DNA from: an uncultured Bacteroidaceae bacterium
GTDB lineage: Bacteria > Bacteroidota > Bacteroidia > Bacteroidales > Bacteroidaceae
Length of the DNA stretch: 64,000 nucleotides
Direction of reading: 5' to 3'
Assembly: GCA_944320785.1 (NCBI GenBank)
Contig: CALUIR010000003.1
Location: 62,001 to 126,000 of the forward strand
The notes under the pieces were generated by a model. The model saw only the letters and a program-made list of their open reading frames with translations, ran no database searches and had not been told where the DNA came from. Below, piece after piece: positions 1-8,727 of the stretch (position 1 is its first letter; each line of letters begins with the position of its first letter). Both the position numbers and the translations under genes were made by a program.

Positions 1-1
1 T

Positions 2-1078
2 TACAGCATTTCCTTCTTTGACCCTTGGTTTGGAGGAAAACGTCCGAACTCTTTCTCTGTGACAGGTTTCTTTTCTTACCAAACCGATATCAGCGACCGT
101 TACTACAACAGTGCGTTGCTCAACAACTATAGTTACTTGTATAGCGGTTATGGAGGATATGATTACGGTTATACGAACTACGAGAACTTCCTTGACCCGG
201 ACAAGTCGGTCAAGATGTTCGGCTTGTCGATTGGTTGGGGGAAGCGTTTGAAATGGCCGGATGACTACTTTACTCTGTCGGCAGAGTTGGCTTATCAGAG
301 GTATGTATTGAAAGACTGGGCTTATTTCCCGGTGACGGATGGCAAATGCAACAATGTAAGCGTGAACCTGACTTTGGCGCGCAATTCTACTGACAATCCA
401 ATTTATCCGCGCCGGGGTTCGGATTTCATGCTGTCAGCCCAAATTACCCCGCCTTATTCGTTGTTTGATGGGAAAGATTATTCCCAATATGATTTGACGA
501 ACCAAGATGATGTGAACAAGATGCACAAATGGGTGGAATATCATAAATGGAAATTCAAAGCCCGTACTTACACGGCACTGTCCGGCGGAAAGAAATGCCC
601 GGTGCTGATGACACGTGTGGAGTTCGGTATTGTTGGGCATTATAATAAATACAAGCGTTCTCCTTTTGAGACTTTTGAAGTGGGCGGCGATGGCATGACC
701 GGGTATTCTTCAAATTACGCGACGGAAACCATCGGGTTGCGTGGTTACGAGAACGGTTCGCTGACGTATGGCAGCAATTATTCATCGGGGCAGAGTTATG
801 CATATTCGCGTTTGACGCTGGAATTGCGTTATCCGCTGATGTTAGAGACTTCTACCAGCATTTATGTTTTGGGATTTGCAGAAGGAGGAAATGCTTGGAA
901 TCATGTGAGCAATTTCAATCCGTTCGACATGAAGCGTTCGGCGGGTGTCGGTGTCCGCATCTTCTTGCCGATGATTGGCATGTTGGGCATTGATTGGGCA
1001 TACGGCTTTGATAAAGTATGGGGGAGCCGGGATAGCGGAGGAAGTCATTTCCACTTTATCTTAGGCCAAGAATTTTAA
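2..1078 (+). CDS. bamA: Outer membrane protein assembly factor BamA (C-terminal part)
   Basis: This is the last ~358 residues of an Omp85/BamA barrel; the reading frame is open from base 2, so the start lies before the window. BamA inserts beta-barrel proteins into the outer membrane. The visible part has alternating aromatic/glycine beta-strands, a long stretch near residue 115 with Arg-rich turn (NPIYPRRGSDF, typical of the Omp85 barrel) and a C-terminal phenylalanine, the usual closing strand signal. It is followed after 33 bp by two ompH genes, the conserved bamA-ompH-ompH order of Bacteroidales, which supports the call strongly. Confidence 0.93.
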   Translation, partial: YSISFFDPWFGGKRPNSFSVTGFFSYQTDISDRYYNSALLNNYSYLYSGYGGYDYGYTNYENFLDPDKSVKMFGLSIGWGKRLKWPDDYFTLSAELAYQRYVLKDWAYFPVTDGKCNNVSVNLTLARNSTDNPIYPRRGSDFMLSAQITPPYSLFDGKDYSQYDLTNQDDVNKMHKWVEYHKWKFKARTYTALSGGKKCPVLMTRVEFGIVGHYNKYKRSPFETFEVGGDGMTGYSSNYATETIGLRGYENGSLTYGSNYSSGQSYAYSRLTLELRYPLMLETSTSIYVLGFAEGGNAWNHVSNFNPFDMKRSAGVGVRIFLPMIGMLGIDWAYGFDKVWGSRDSGGSHFHFILGQEF

Positions 1079-1111
1079 GGAGGAAAGAATGAATAATCAA
1101 ATGATACGGAT

Positions 1112-1627
1112 ATGAAAAAGGTTGTATTTTTATGGCTGGCGTTTTTTGCTTGCTCTTTTGCAGCCGATGCGCAAAAGTTCGCATTGGTGGATATGGAATA
1201 TGTCTTGAAGAACATACCGGCCTATGAACGTGCCAATGAACAATTGAACCAAGTTTCAAAAAGGTGGCAGGCGGAAGTGGATGCTTTGTCGCAGGAAGCG
1301 GAAACGTTATATAAGAATTACCAGTCGGAAGCGGTGTTCTTGTCTGAAGAACAGAAAGCGGCCAAAGAGGAAGAAATTGTGGCCAAGGAAAAAGAGGCTG
1401 GTGAATTGAAACGTAAATATTTCGGGCCGGAAGGAGAACTTTTCAAGAAACGGGAAAGCTTGATGGGACCGATTCAAGACGAAATCTACAATGCAGTAAA
1501 AGACATTGCGGATTCCAAAGGATATTCGGTCGTGTGGGATCGTGCTTCCGCCGGGAGTATCATTTTTGCTTCTCCCCGCATCGATATCAGCAATGATGTC
1601 CTTTCAAAGCTGGGATATTCCGATTAA
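1112..1627 (+). CDS. OmpH/Skp family periplasmic chaperone (first copy)
   Basis: A 171-residue secreted protein of the OmpH/Skp family, expected to hold unfolded outer-membrane proteins in the periplasm and hand them to BamA. It begins with a signal peptide (MKKVVFLWLAFFACSFAADA, then QKFALVD) followed by the family opening 'VDMEYVLKNIPAYERANEQL', a long charged coiled coil (about residues 40-120) and a closing beta/alpha part. Length fits the family (about 165-175). It lies 33 bp after bamA and 41 bp before a paralogue, so the three are probably one transcript. Confidence 0.9.
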   Translation: MKKVVFLWLAFFACSFAADAQKFALVDMEYVLKNIPAYERANEQLNQVSKRWQAEVDALSQEAETLYKNYQSEAVFLSEEQKAAKEEEIVAKEKEAGELKRKYFGPEGELFKKRESLMGPIQDEIYNAVKDIADSKGYSVVWDRASAGSIIFASPRIDISNDVLSKLGYSD

Positions 1628-1668
1628 ATTTATAATTTTGCATTCAATAATTAAAACGGTATAAAACT

Positions 1669-2181
1669 ATGATGAAAAAAATTGCACTATTGATTTTGCT
1701 TGTACTTCCGATGGGGGTATTTTCCCAAACTTTGAAGTTTGGCCATGTGAATTCTTTTGATGTCATCCAGATGATGCCGGAATACGAGAAGGCAATGACG
1801 GATTTCCAAGAGCTTCAGAAACAATATGCGGATGAGATTAAGCGGGCTGAAGATGAATTTAACCGGAAATATACGGAATATGTCCAGCAGCAGGATTCTT
1901 TGCCCGCCAATATTGCGGAAAGAAGGCAGAAAGAGTTGCAGGATTTGGCAGAAAGAGGCCAGCAATTCCAGCAGGAAGTGCAAGAGAACTTGCAGAAAGC
2001 CCAGCAGGAGATGACGGCTCCTATTTTGAAGAAGGTGGAAGATGCCATCATCACAGTAGGGCAAGAAGGCGGTTATGTCTATATTTTCGACTTGAGCCGT
2101 ACTTCCATACCCTATATTGACACGAAACAGAGCGTGGATATCACGGCAGCCCTGAAAGCGAAATTGGGCATTGCGAATTAA
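1669..2181 (+). CDS. OmpH/Skp family periplasmic chaperone (second copy)
   Basis: A second 170-residue OmpH/Skp-like chaperone. The signal peptide ends near 'GVFS|QTLKFGHVNS'; the middle (about residues 40-110) is a Gln/Glu-rich coiled coil that forms the tentacles gripping clients. It is clearly diverged from the preceding copy, so the two may form a heteromer or handle different clients (inference). A strong intrinsic terminator follows 27 bp after the stop, closing the bamA operon. Confidence 0.9.
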   Translation: MMKKIALLILLVLPMGVFSQTLKFGHVNSFDVIQMMPEYEKAMTDFQELQKQYADEIKRAEDEFNRKYTEYVQQQDSLPANIAERRQKELQDLAERGQQFQQEVQENLQKAQQEMTAPILKKVEDAIITVGQEGGYVYIFDLSRTSIPYIDTKQSVDITAALKAKLGIAN

Positions 2182-2208
2182 GCGCGTAGTAAAAAATGTC
2201 ATAACGCG

Positions 2209-2240
2209 AAAAAGGATGATGGTTCAGTCATCCTTTTTTG
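2209..2240 (+). terminator. Intrinsic terminator after the bamA-ompH operon
   Basis: An 11-bp perfect stem (2209-2219 with 2228-2238, arms AAAAAGGATGA and TCATCCTTTTT) with an 8-nt loop; the 3' arm forms the U-tract. It sits between the second ompH and murI. Confidence 0.85.
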
Positions 2241-2257
2241 TTTGGAGGTGAATAGGC

Positions 2258-3100
2258 ATGAAACCGTTATTTCCACAGTTGCCGGGGCCTGTCGGCGTTT
2301 TTGATTCCGGATATGGTGGCCTCACCATACTGGAGCAGATCCGCAGGGTCTTGCCGGAATATGATTATCTGTATTTGGGCGACAATGCACGGACGCCTTA
2401 TGGAAGCCGTTCCTTTGAGGTTGTTTATGATTTCACATTGCAAGCTGTCAGGAAATTGTTCGGGATGGGATGCCATCTGGTGATATTGGCGTGCAATACT
2501 GCTTCTGCTAAGGCATTGAGGTCGATACAAATGAATGATTTGCCATCGTGGGATGCCGGGCGGCGTGTCTTGGGGGTTATTCGTCCTACGGTGGAATGCA
2601 TTGGCAGTATGACACAGAGCCGTCATGTCGGGGTATTGGCTACAACAGGAACTGTATTGTCTGATTCTTATCCTTTGGAGATACATAAATTGTTTCCAGA
2701 CATTGTAGTCACGGAACAGGCTTGCCCCATGTGGGTTCCTTTGGTGGAGAACGGCGAAGCCAAATCGTCCGGCGCGGATTATTTCGTGGAGAAGTATGTG
2801 TCGGCTTTGTTAGCAAAGGATGCAACTATTGATACGATAATCCTGGGATGCACGCATTACCCTCTGTTGCTGCCCAAGATACGGCAATATGTGCCGGAGA
2901 ATATTCGGATTGTGGCCCAAGGGGAATATGTGGCGCACAGTTTGGAAGACTATCTGCACCGGCACCCGGAAATGGATGCCCGTTGCACGAAGGGTGGTAC
3001 TTGCCGTTTCTTTACCACGGAGTCGGAGGAGAAGTTCATGGATTCGGCGGCCATTTTCCTAAATGAAAAGGTGCGTGTCAACCATGTTTCTTTGGAATGA
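2258..3100 (+). CDS. murI: Glutamate racemase
   Basis: A 280-residue cytoplasmic enzyme that interconverts L- and D-glutamate, supplying D-Glu for peptidoglycan. The fold markers are visible in order: FDSGYGGLT (residues 15-23), GDNARTPYG (41-49), the first catalytic cysteine in LACNTASA (Cys79) and the second in LGCTHYP (Cys198). Length matches the family. The start has a good ribosome site (GGAGGTG, 2244-2250). Its position behind ompH is the usual one in Bacteroidales. Confidence 0.96.
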   Translation: MKPLFPQLPGPVGVFDSGYGGLTILEQIRRVLPEYDYLYLGDNARTPYGSRSFEVVYDFTLQAVRKLFGMGCHLVILACNTASAKALRSIQMNDLPSWDAGRRVLGVIRPTVECIGSMTQSRHVGVLATTGTVLSDSYPLEIHKLFPDIVVTEQACPMWVPLVENGEAKSSGADYFVEKYVSALLAKDATIDTIILGCTHYPLLLPKIRQYVPENIRIVAQGEYVAHSLEDYLHRHPEMDARCTKGGTCRFFTTESEEKFMDSAAIFLNEKVRVNHVSLE

Positions 3101-3116
3101 CAAAGCCGAGGTGTGT

Positions 3117-3806
3117 ATGAGTCTGAAGGAATCTTTGATGCGGGCAGGGGTCTGGTGCCGACGTTTCCGGCACCGTTGCGGTTACGGGGTGCATTCCCCC
3201 TTTGCGTTCGACCTTATCACACGTGTCATTTATGAGAGATTGCCTTATTACGGGTATGAGTACTTGGACCAATGTTGCAAGAATTTTACCAGTTCCTCAG
3301 GTGGCAGTGCCTCAAGGAAAGTTTGCCGTTTGCTGTTTCGTTTGGCCAATGAGATGCAGCCCCGGCAGATGCTGGACTTGGGGACAGGCAATGGTTTGCC
3401 GGCACTTTATTTGTCCATGGCGGTGAAGAAGTGTCCTGTCCTGACGTTGGATGAGGCAGATTGCTTGGCGGATGCAAGGATGTTTTCCTCGTGCGGCAAT
3501 GTCGTTTCCCGCGTTGGTGATATGCCGTACGCACTGTTGTCCTGTTTGCCGTCTTTTGAGTCTTTGGATTTTGTGCATTTCAATGCCCGTAGGCCGGAGC
3601 GTGTTTTGTGGGAAGAATTGCTGGTGAAGACTCATGGCAGGACATTGTTTGTCATTGAAGGCATCTGTTCATCTCCCGCCATGAAGGCATGGTGGACGGA
3701 TGTTGTAGCGGATTCCCGGACGGGGATTACTTTTGATTTGTATGACTTAGGCTTGGTCTTTTTTGACTTGAAAAAGATAAAGCAACATTATGTTGTTAAC
3801 TTCTAA
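3117..3806 (+). CDS. Class I SAM-dependent methyltransferase-like protein
   Basis: A 229-residue protein starting at the ATG at 3117 (preceded by GAGGT); an earlier in-frame ATG at 3063 would overlap murI and is less likely. After a basic N-terminus comes 'YGVHSPFAFDLITRVI', a signature of a Bacteroidota methyltransferase-like family, then a Rossmann motif I 'MLDLGTGNGLPALYLSM' that would bind S-adenosylmethionine. The substrate is unknown. The class and the SAM site are seen; actual methyltransferase activity is inference. Confidence 0.7.
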   Translation: MSLKESLMRAGVWCRRFRHRCGYGVHSPFAFDLITRVIYERLPYYGYEYLDQCCKNFTSSSGGSASRKVCRLLFRLANEMQPRQMLDLGTGNGLPALYLSMAVKKCPVLTLDEADCLADARMFSSCGNVVSRVGDMPYALLSCLPSFESLDFVHFNARRPERVLWEELLVKTHGRTLFVIEGICSSPAMKAWWTDVVADSRTGITFDLYDLGLVFFDLKKIKQHYVVNF

Positions 3807-3823
3807 CTTTTAGTAATTGTATT

Positions 3824-6349
3824 ATGTGCAGATTCAGCAGATTGTTTGCGTCTTTGGCTTTTATCCTGAGTGCGGTTCTTTTGTTCTCCCAAGAGGTTGT
3901 AGTTGATGCAGGAAGGAGGGGTGTTGAGATTCCCTCATCCCTTTATGGCGTGTTCTTTGAGGAGATTACAGGTTCCGGGGATGGCGGCCTTTATGCAGAA
4001 ATGATCCGTAACAGAGGATTTGAGGAAGGGGTACTCCCTTCGGGATGTACGTTGGATGGTGAAGGATATGCGGCGGCTCCTCATGAACGTTGCTATTCGA
4101 ATGATTCTTTGAATCGTTTTCGTGTGAAATGGAGTCCGGATCTTTCCATGACGGCATGGCGGGTGCAATATGACGATGGTTCCCAAGCTTCCTCATCGAT
4201 TACCGATGAATATCCTCTTAATGCGGCAACCCCACATTCCCTTTTCCTTGATTTGAGTTTTGCACGAGGAGAGGTAAGTGCCGTCAATGCCGGGTATTGG
4301 GGTTTGGCGGTCCAAGAAGGCGAGATGTATAATTTGGAATTTTATGTCCGCTCGGAAGACACGCCTTGGTGTCGTGCCTCGATTGTGTCATGCTCTGGTG
4401 AGAAGATTGCCGCTTGCGACATGCGGCTTGAATCTGATGGACAATGGCATCGTTACACGGCAACATTCGTTCCATCGGCTTCAGGGAAAAGCAACACGCT
4501 TCAGATTACTTTTCCGGCCCAAGGGAAGGTGTGGTTGGATTATGTGTCGCTTTTCCCAAAAGACACGTTCAATGGGCGGCCTAATGGGTTGAGAAAAGAT
4601 GTGGCCTCCTTGATTGCCGACTTGCATCCGGCTTTTGTCCGTTGGCCAGGCGGATGCATTGTGGAAGGGTTGACGTTTGACAACAGGGTGAAATGGAAAG
4701 AAACCATCGGTGAACCAGTTTCGCGTCCGGGCGAATATAATTTGTGGGGTTATAGAAGCACATACGGTTTCGGTTATCATGAGTTCCTGCAATTCTGTGA
4801 AGACATAGGGGCGGATGCCATGTTCGTATGCAATGCAGGCATGTCGTGCTTGTTCCGCAATGGCGATTACGTGCAGGGCGAAGCATTGGAGCCGTTGATC
4901 CAAGATGCTTTGGATGCCATAGAATATGCCATTGGCGATGCGGAAAGCACAAAATGGGGGAGGGAACGGGCTAAGAACGGCCACCCGGAGCCTTTCCCTT
5001 TGAAGTATGTGGAGGTGGGCAACGAGAATGTATTTGGCCGTTATGCAGAGAATTACAACCGTTTCCACAAGGCTATCAAGGAAAAGTATCCCCAAATTAC
5101 TGTTATCACGGCTCTGATGTTCAGCAAGGATATTAGCAGGTTGGATGAAGTGGAGATGATAGACCCTCATTATTATGAAACCCCGGACTGGTTCTATAAC
5201 AATGCAGATGTGTATGACAAACTGCCCCGTAGGCTTCCATATAAGGTGTATGTCGGCGAGTATGCAGCCATTGGTCGGTCTGACTTGTATTCTTCTTTGG
5301 CTGAGGCTGCCTATCTTACCGGCGTTGAAAGGAATGCAGACAAAGTGCAGTTGGTGTCTTATGCCCCGCTTATTGCGAACGCTCATTTTAACACCAATCA
5401 TCTTATTGTGTTGGACAACGAAAGTTGTTATGGCCGGTCCAACTACCATGTGATGAAGCTTTTTTCAGAGAACAGGCCGGATGTGAACGTGTCAGCGGAG
5501 ATTAAAGGGGAGGACGTTTCAACGCCTTATTCTCCAGAAGGATATGTGGGTTTGGCTACAGGCTCTACGGCAGCCGAATTCCGTGACTTCAAAGTTACAA
5601 GTGGAGGCAAGACCGTGTATGAGTCAGCCGGTTTTGGTGATTTCCCGCAGCAATGGAAAACCGTGAGAGGCGAATGGAAGGTGGAGAATGGCTTGCTTCG
5701 CCAAGGAACTTCATCGGGTGATGGGCTTGCCTATCTTGATGGCATCCGTCTTTCGGATTGTGTCATTACTTTGAAAGCCCGAAAGCTGAAAGGCTTGGAA
5801 GGATTCAAAGTTGTATTCGGCTTGAAAGATGAAAGGCATTATTTCATGGCCGACATGGGCAGTCATAGCAATGAATCCGTTATTTTCAGGGAGATAGGCG
5901 ACAAGGGTTCCGTGTCGTTGTTTGATTATCGGAACCAGGAGCCTGTTCTGCAAGATCATTGGTATGATGTGAAAGTTGTGATTGACGGCAATATTTGGAA
6001 ATGCTATTTGGATGGGAAGCTCATTTATACGTATGATTATCGGATTGAGAGCAAGCATTATGCCGTGGCAGGCATTGATGAAGGTGCAAAAGAGCTAGTG
6101 GTGAAACTAGTAAATGGTTCGGGGCAGGCATGGAACACGGAACTTGTATTAAAAAGGGTTGCGCTTGCTTCTTCGGATGCCGTGCGGATAGAGCTTTCAT
6201 CGGATGCGGACACGGATGAGAATTCTTTCTCCGACCCGTTGAAAATCTCCGGCAAAAGGAGCCTGTTCAAGTTGGCTGGCTCCCGCACTCCGGTAGTTTG
6301 CCCGCCTTACTCATTGTCTATTTTCAGAATTCCTTTGAGGCTTAAATGA
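3824..6349 (+). CDS. Alpha-L-arabinofuranosidase, GH51, secreted, with extra beta-sandwich domains
   Basis: An 841-residue secreted glycosidase expected to release terminal arabinofuranose from arabinan or arabinoxylan. The signal peptide ends near 'LLFS|QEVVVDA'. The order is: N-terminal GH51 part, a carbohydrate-binding-like insert (about residues 110-245), the TIM barrel with acid/base Glu401 in VEVGNENVFG and nucleophile Glu479 in VYVGEYAA, then a laminin/concanavalin-like sandwich (about 565-720, resembling the 3-keto-disaccharide hydrolase fold) and a C-terminal beta domain. It is longer than simple GH51 enzymes (about 500) but this architecture is common in Bacteroidota. It stands alone, 17 bp after the methyltransferase-like gene, and not in a susCD locus. 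Confidence 0.9.
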   Translation: MCRFSRLFASLAFILSAVLLFSQEVVVDAGRRGVEIPSSLYGVFFEEITGSGDGGLYAEMIRNRGFEEGVLPSGCTLDGEGYAAAPHERCYSNDSLNRFRVKWSPDLSMTAWRVQYDDGSQASSSITDEYPLNAATPHSLFLDLSFARGEVSAVNAGYWGLAVQEGEMYNLEFYVRSEDTPWCRASIVSCSGEKIAACDMRLESDGQWHRYTATFVPSASGKSNTLQITFPAQGKVWLDYVSLFPKDTFNGRPNGLRKDVASLIADLHPAFVRWPGGCIVEGLTFDNRVKWKETIGEPVSRPGEYNLWGYRSTYGFGYHEFLQFCEDIGADAMFVCNAGMSCLFRNGDYVQGEALEPLIQDALDAIEYAIGDAESTKWGRERAKNGHPEPFPLKYVEVGNENVFGRYAENYNRFHKAIKEKYPQITVITALMFSKDISRLDEVEMIDPHYYETPDWFYNNADVYDKLPRRLPYKVYVGEYAAIGRSDLYSSLAEAAYLTGVERNADKVQLVSYAPLIANAHFNTNHLIVLDNESCYGRSNYHVMKLFSENRPDVNVSAEIKGEDVSTPYSPEGYVGLATGSTAAEFRDFKVTSGGKTVYESAGFGDFPQQWKTVRGEWKVENGLLRQGTSSGDGLAYLDGIRLSDCVITLKARKLKGLEGFKVVFGLKDERHYFMADMGSHSNESVIFREIGDKGSVSLFDYRNQEPVLQDHWYDVKVVIDGNIWKCYLDGKLIYTYDYRIESKHYAVAGIDEGAKELVVKLVNGSGQAWNTELVLKRVALASSDAVRIELSSDADTDENSFSDPLKISGKRSLFKLAGSRTPVVCPPYSLSIFRIPLRLK

Positions 6350-6429
6350 TTCCTAGGGATGGCCGGTTTACGCTTTCAGGAGGAAATTTGTTGTCTTATT
6401 TCAGTATATAAAATTAAAGATTTGTTACG

Positions 6430-6981
6430 ATGGGGAAGAGCCTTGTTTATACACGTGCCGGCGATGACGGCACAACAAGTCTGGTGGGCGGGAAAAGAGT
6501 GCCCAAGACACATCCGCGTTTGCATGCGTATGGTACCGTTGATGAACTGAATGCAACGATAGGGCTGTTGCTGGCTTATATGGAAAAAGGGGATGATTAT
6601 GACTTCCTCTTAGGCGTGCAGCATCATTTGTTTTCTATCGGAGCTTATCTGGCAACGGAACAATGTGATGGCAATCCTCTTCCCTGCATGCCGGATGTGG
6701 CACAGTTGGAGGAAGCCATTGACCAGATTGACAGCCAACTGCCTCCTTTGCATGCGTTTGTTTTGCCTGGTGGTGCGAAAGGGGCGGCGGTTTGCCATCT
6801 TTGCCGCACGGTTTGTCGTCGTGCAGAACGGCATATTTATGCCCTTTCAGAACTCTGCCCGTTGTCGCCTGATGTATTAGCTTATGTAAACCGTTTGTCT
6901 GATTATTTTTTTGTTTTGTCACGTAAGATTAATATCTGTGAAAAACACGAAGAAATATTTTGGGATAAGAGTTGCAAGTGA
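6430..6981 (+). CDS. Cob(I)yrinic acid a,c-diamide / cobalamin adenosyltransferase, PduO type
   Basis: A 183-residue cytoplasmic enzyme that transfers the adenosyl group of ATP to cob(I)alamin, making coenzyme B12. The PduO-type opening '[36 protein letters not shown]' (ATP-binding loop) is seen, followed by the helical bundle with 'FVLPGG' and '[10 protein letters not shown]' and '[13 protein letters not shown]'-like end (here [16 protein letters not shown]). Length is typical. In Bacteroidales this gene is commonly followed by a small DUF2795 protein, as here. Confidence 0.93.
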   Translation: MGKSLVYTRAGDDGTTSLVGGKRVPKTHPRLHAYGTVDELNATIGLLLAYMEKGDDYDFLLGVQHHLFSIGAYLATEQCDGNPLPCMPDVAQLEEAIDQIDSQLPPLHAFVLPGGAKGAAVCHLCRTVCRRAERHIYALSELCPLSPDVLAYVNRLSDYFFVLSRKINICEKHEEIFWDKSCK

Positions 6982-7056
6982 AATTATTTGTTCTATTTTT
7001 GCGGGCAGAAAGCGAATATAAAAGACGAGAGTACTAACAATTTAATACGAAAAACT

Positions 7057-7278
7057 ATGTATTGGACTTTGGAATTGGCATCAAAGTTGGAAGATGCCCC
7101 TTGGCCGGCCACCAAGGACGAGTTGATTGATTATGCAATGCGTTCGGGTGCGCCGTTGGAGGTGATAGAAAATCTTCAGGAGATGGAAGACGAAGGCGAG
7201 ATCTATGAGAGCATAGAAGATATCTGGCCTGACTATCCCAGCAAAGAAGACTTTTTCTTCAACGAGGACGAGTATTGA
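7057..7278 (+). CDS. DUF2795 small acidic protein
   Basis: A 73-residue very acidic protein of the DUF2795 family, starting at ATG 7057 (MYWTLELASKLEDAPWPATKDELIDYAMRSGAPLEV...). The first ~50 residues form the helical domain with 'PATKDELIDYA' and 'PLEVIENLQEMEDEGEIYESIEDIWPDYP', then a Phe/Asp/Glu tail. Function is not established. It follows the adenosyltransferase by 75 bp and is closed by a strong terminator. Confidence 0.88.
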   Translation: MYWTLELASKLEDAPWPATKDELIDYAMRSGAPLEVIENLQEMEDEGEIYESIEDIWPDYPSKEDFFFNEDEY

Positions 7279-7309
7279 TAGCCTTCTGACTGGCAAAACA
7301 ATTAAATAT

Positions 7310-7354
7310 CAGCGCGATAAACAAAGCAAATTTGTTTGTCGCGCTGGTGTTTTT
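7310..7354 (+). terminator. Intrinsic terminator after the DUF2795 gene
   Basis: A 16-bp stem (7310-7325 with 7331-7346, one G-U pair) around a GCAAA loop, followed by GTGTTTTT. A weaker hairpin (7383-7389 with 7402-7408, then TTTTG) lies 30 bp further on. Confidence 0.9.
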
Positions 7355-7477
7355 AAGCTGAGCTTCCGACTTGGGATAGGGGATGAGGCTCTTGTTTTAT
7401 GGCCTCATTTTGTTGGGGAAATAGGCTGTTATTATTATTTTGCATAATAAAATGCAGGACTTAATATTGTGAATCGC

Positions 7478-7573
7478 ATGAAAAGACGATGTACATACCC
7501 GGCAAAACCATTTGTCAAGTGGGTTGGAGGAAAGAGCCGGCTCCTCGGCGATATAAAAACTCATGCTAAATAG
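7478..7573 (+). pseudogene. Remnant of a Dam-type DNA adenine methylase (N-terminal 31 residues only)
   Basis: A 31-codon frame reads MKRRCTYPAKPFVKWVGGKS and continues RLLGDIKTHAK before a TAG. The segment PFVKWVGGKSRLLGDI is the unmistakable N-terminal SAM-binding motif of D12-class (Dam-like) adenine methylases, which are normally ~270-300 residues. Everything after the motif is gone and the next gene begins at once, so this looks like a deletion that removed the methylase body from a restriction-modification pair. It could still be translated as a short peptide. Confidence 0.75.
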
Positions 7574-7580
7574 ATGCGCC

Positions 7581-8327
7581 ATGAAGCAATATGAAGCTGT
7601 AATAGAGACTTTAGATAGATTAGGCGGAGTTGCTACATTAAGTGAACTCAACAGGGAAGTTTTTAAGATAAAAGATTGTGAATGGAAAACAAAAACTCCT
7701 TTTGCCAGCATTCGTCGCATTGTGCAGCAGACTAAGGACATTTATAAAATAAGACCGGGGTTGTATGGACTTGAAAAATGCAGAAAGCAGATAGAAAGCG
7801 GGGGGATTGTTGCAGAGACTGACAAGAATAAAGATTCTGATGAGGTTAGAATGTTCAATCATGCTTATTATCAAGGCATTTTATTGCTGATAGGGAAATA
7901 TCGTAATATGCGGACTTTCATACCTCAGCAGGATAAGAATAAAAAGTTTTATAATGGGCAAAGCCTTCAAGAACTCTCTACCCTTATGGAACAGCCTCCT
8001 TATTCTTTTCCTCATACCGTAAGGCGCAGTTCTACCATTGATGCGATATGGTTCAACGCGCGTGATATGCCACATTCTTTTTTCGAGATAGAACATTCCA
8101 CGGATATCCAAAATTCATTGTTGAAATTCAATGATTTGCAGGATTTTTATGCAAGAATGATTATTGTGGCAGATATCAAGCGGAAACCAGAATTTGAGGC
8201 AAAGATGCGTTTTCATGCGTTTGACGATTTACGATGTAATAAGCGCGTGTCATTTTTGAGTTATGATGCACTTATTAAACAATATGAAATAGAAATAGAA
8301 AAACAATCGTTTGAGTTTATTCTTTAA
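7581..8327 (+). CDS. Probable restriction-endonuclease-like protein with N-terminal winged helix
   Basis: A 248-residue protein; ATG 7581 is chosen (MKQYEAVIETLDRLGG), with 7563 a possible earlier start overlapping the methylase remnant. Residues 1-60 resemble a winged-helix (HARE-HTH-like) DNA-binding domain. The second half contains 'TIDAIWFNARDMPHSFFEIEHSTDIQNSLLKF', whose D...ExE arrangement followed by a Lys resembles a PD-(D/E)XK nuclease core. Together with the methylase remnant directly upstream this suggests the restriction partner of a broken R-M system (inference). An alternative is a DNA-binding regulator. Its base composition is AT-rich, consistent with transfer. Confidence 0.6.
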   Translation: MKQYEAVIETLDRLGGVATLSELNREVFKIKDCEWKTKTPFASIRRIVQQTKDIYKIRPGLYGLEKCRKQIESGGIVAETDKNKDSDEVRMFNHAYYQGILLLIGKYRNMRTFIPQQDKNKKFYNGQSLQELSTLMEQPPYSFPHTVRRSSTIDAIWFNARDMPHSFFEIEHSTDIQNSLLKFNDLQDFYARMIIVADIKRKPEFEAKMRFHAFDDLRCNKRVSFLSYDALIKQYEIEIEKQSFEFIL

Positions 8328-8348
8328 AGTCCTATGAAGGGCTTTTTT
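8326..8348 (+). terminator. Short intrinsic terminator after the nuclease-like gene
   Basis: A 7-bp stem (8326-8332 with 8339-8345, one G-U pair) followed by T residues to 8348; it overlaps the stop codon. Confidence 0.6.
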
Positions 8349-8690
8349 ATGCAGAAGAAAGTGGCACTACCGCTCCAAGTGGTGAAGTACTTGAATTTTC
8401 TCAGGTTTTGGGCATAGAATGTGGGGATATAGAAGAAGCATAGGCTAATCTCCCGATTCCATGTGGCAAGTCGCCTGTTGCCCTTCTTATGAAAACTGGG
8501 AAACATTCTTAAAACATTCCACGGTATAAGCATGGATAAAATCCAAAACAGTTTCTTGGTCTGCTGTAAACCAGAAAATATTTTCCCTTTTGCCTTTGTG
8601 TTGTAGAGGCAAGCGGTTTGCTTGATGGGAGGATTTCCTTTCGTTTCTGTTGAAAATGCAGGCAGGTAGATAAAAAATCGGGCGATTCGT
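8349..8690. other. Gene-free AT-rich stretch
   Basis: I see no convincing gene, repeat or conserved structure in these ~340 bases. Open frames here lack ribosome sites and look like chance translations. It separates the broken restriction-modification unit from the promoter of the peptide locus. Confidence 0.5.
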
Positions 8691-8721
8691 TTTGTTTGTT
8701 CCAAATAAACCCATACCTTTG
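8691..8721 (+). promoter_or_regulatory. Bacteroidota-type sigma promoter for the structured RNA/peptide locus
   Basis: A TTTG -33 element (8691-8694, with a second TTTG right after) is followed by 19 bp and TACCTTTG (8714-8721), a match to the TAnnTTTG -7 box. Transcription would begin near 8728. Confidence 0.7.
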
Positions 8722-8727
8722 TTGCGA

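Noticed and set aside
8324..8714. Minus-strand frames of 75-126 codons after the nuclease-like gene
   Set aside because: No ribosome site, no recognisable domain and low-complexity translation; treated as chance.
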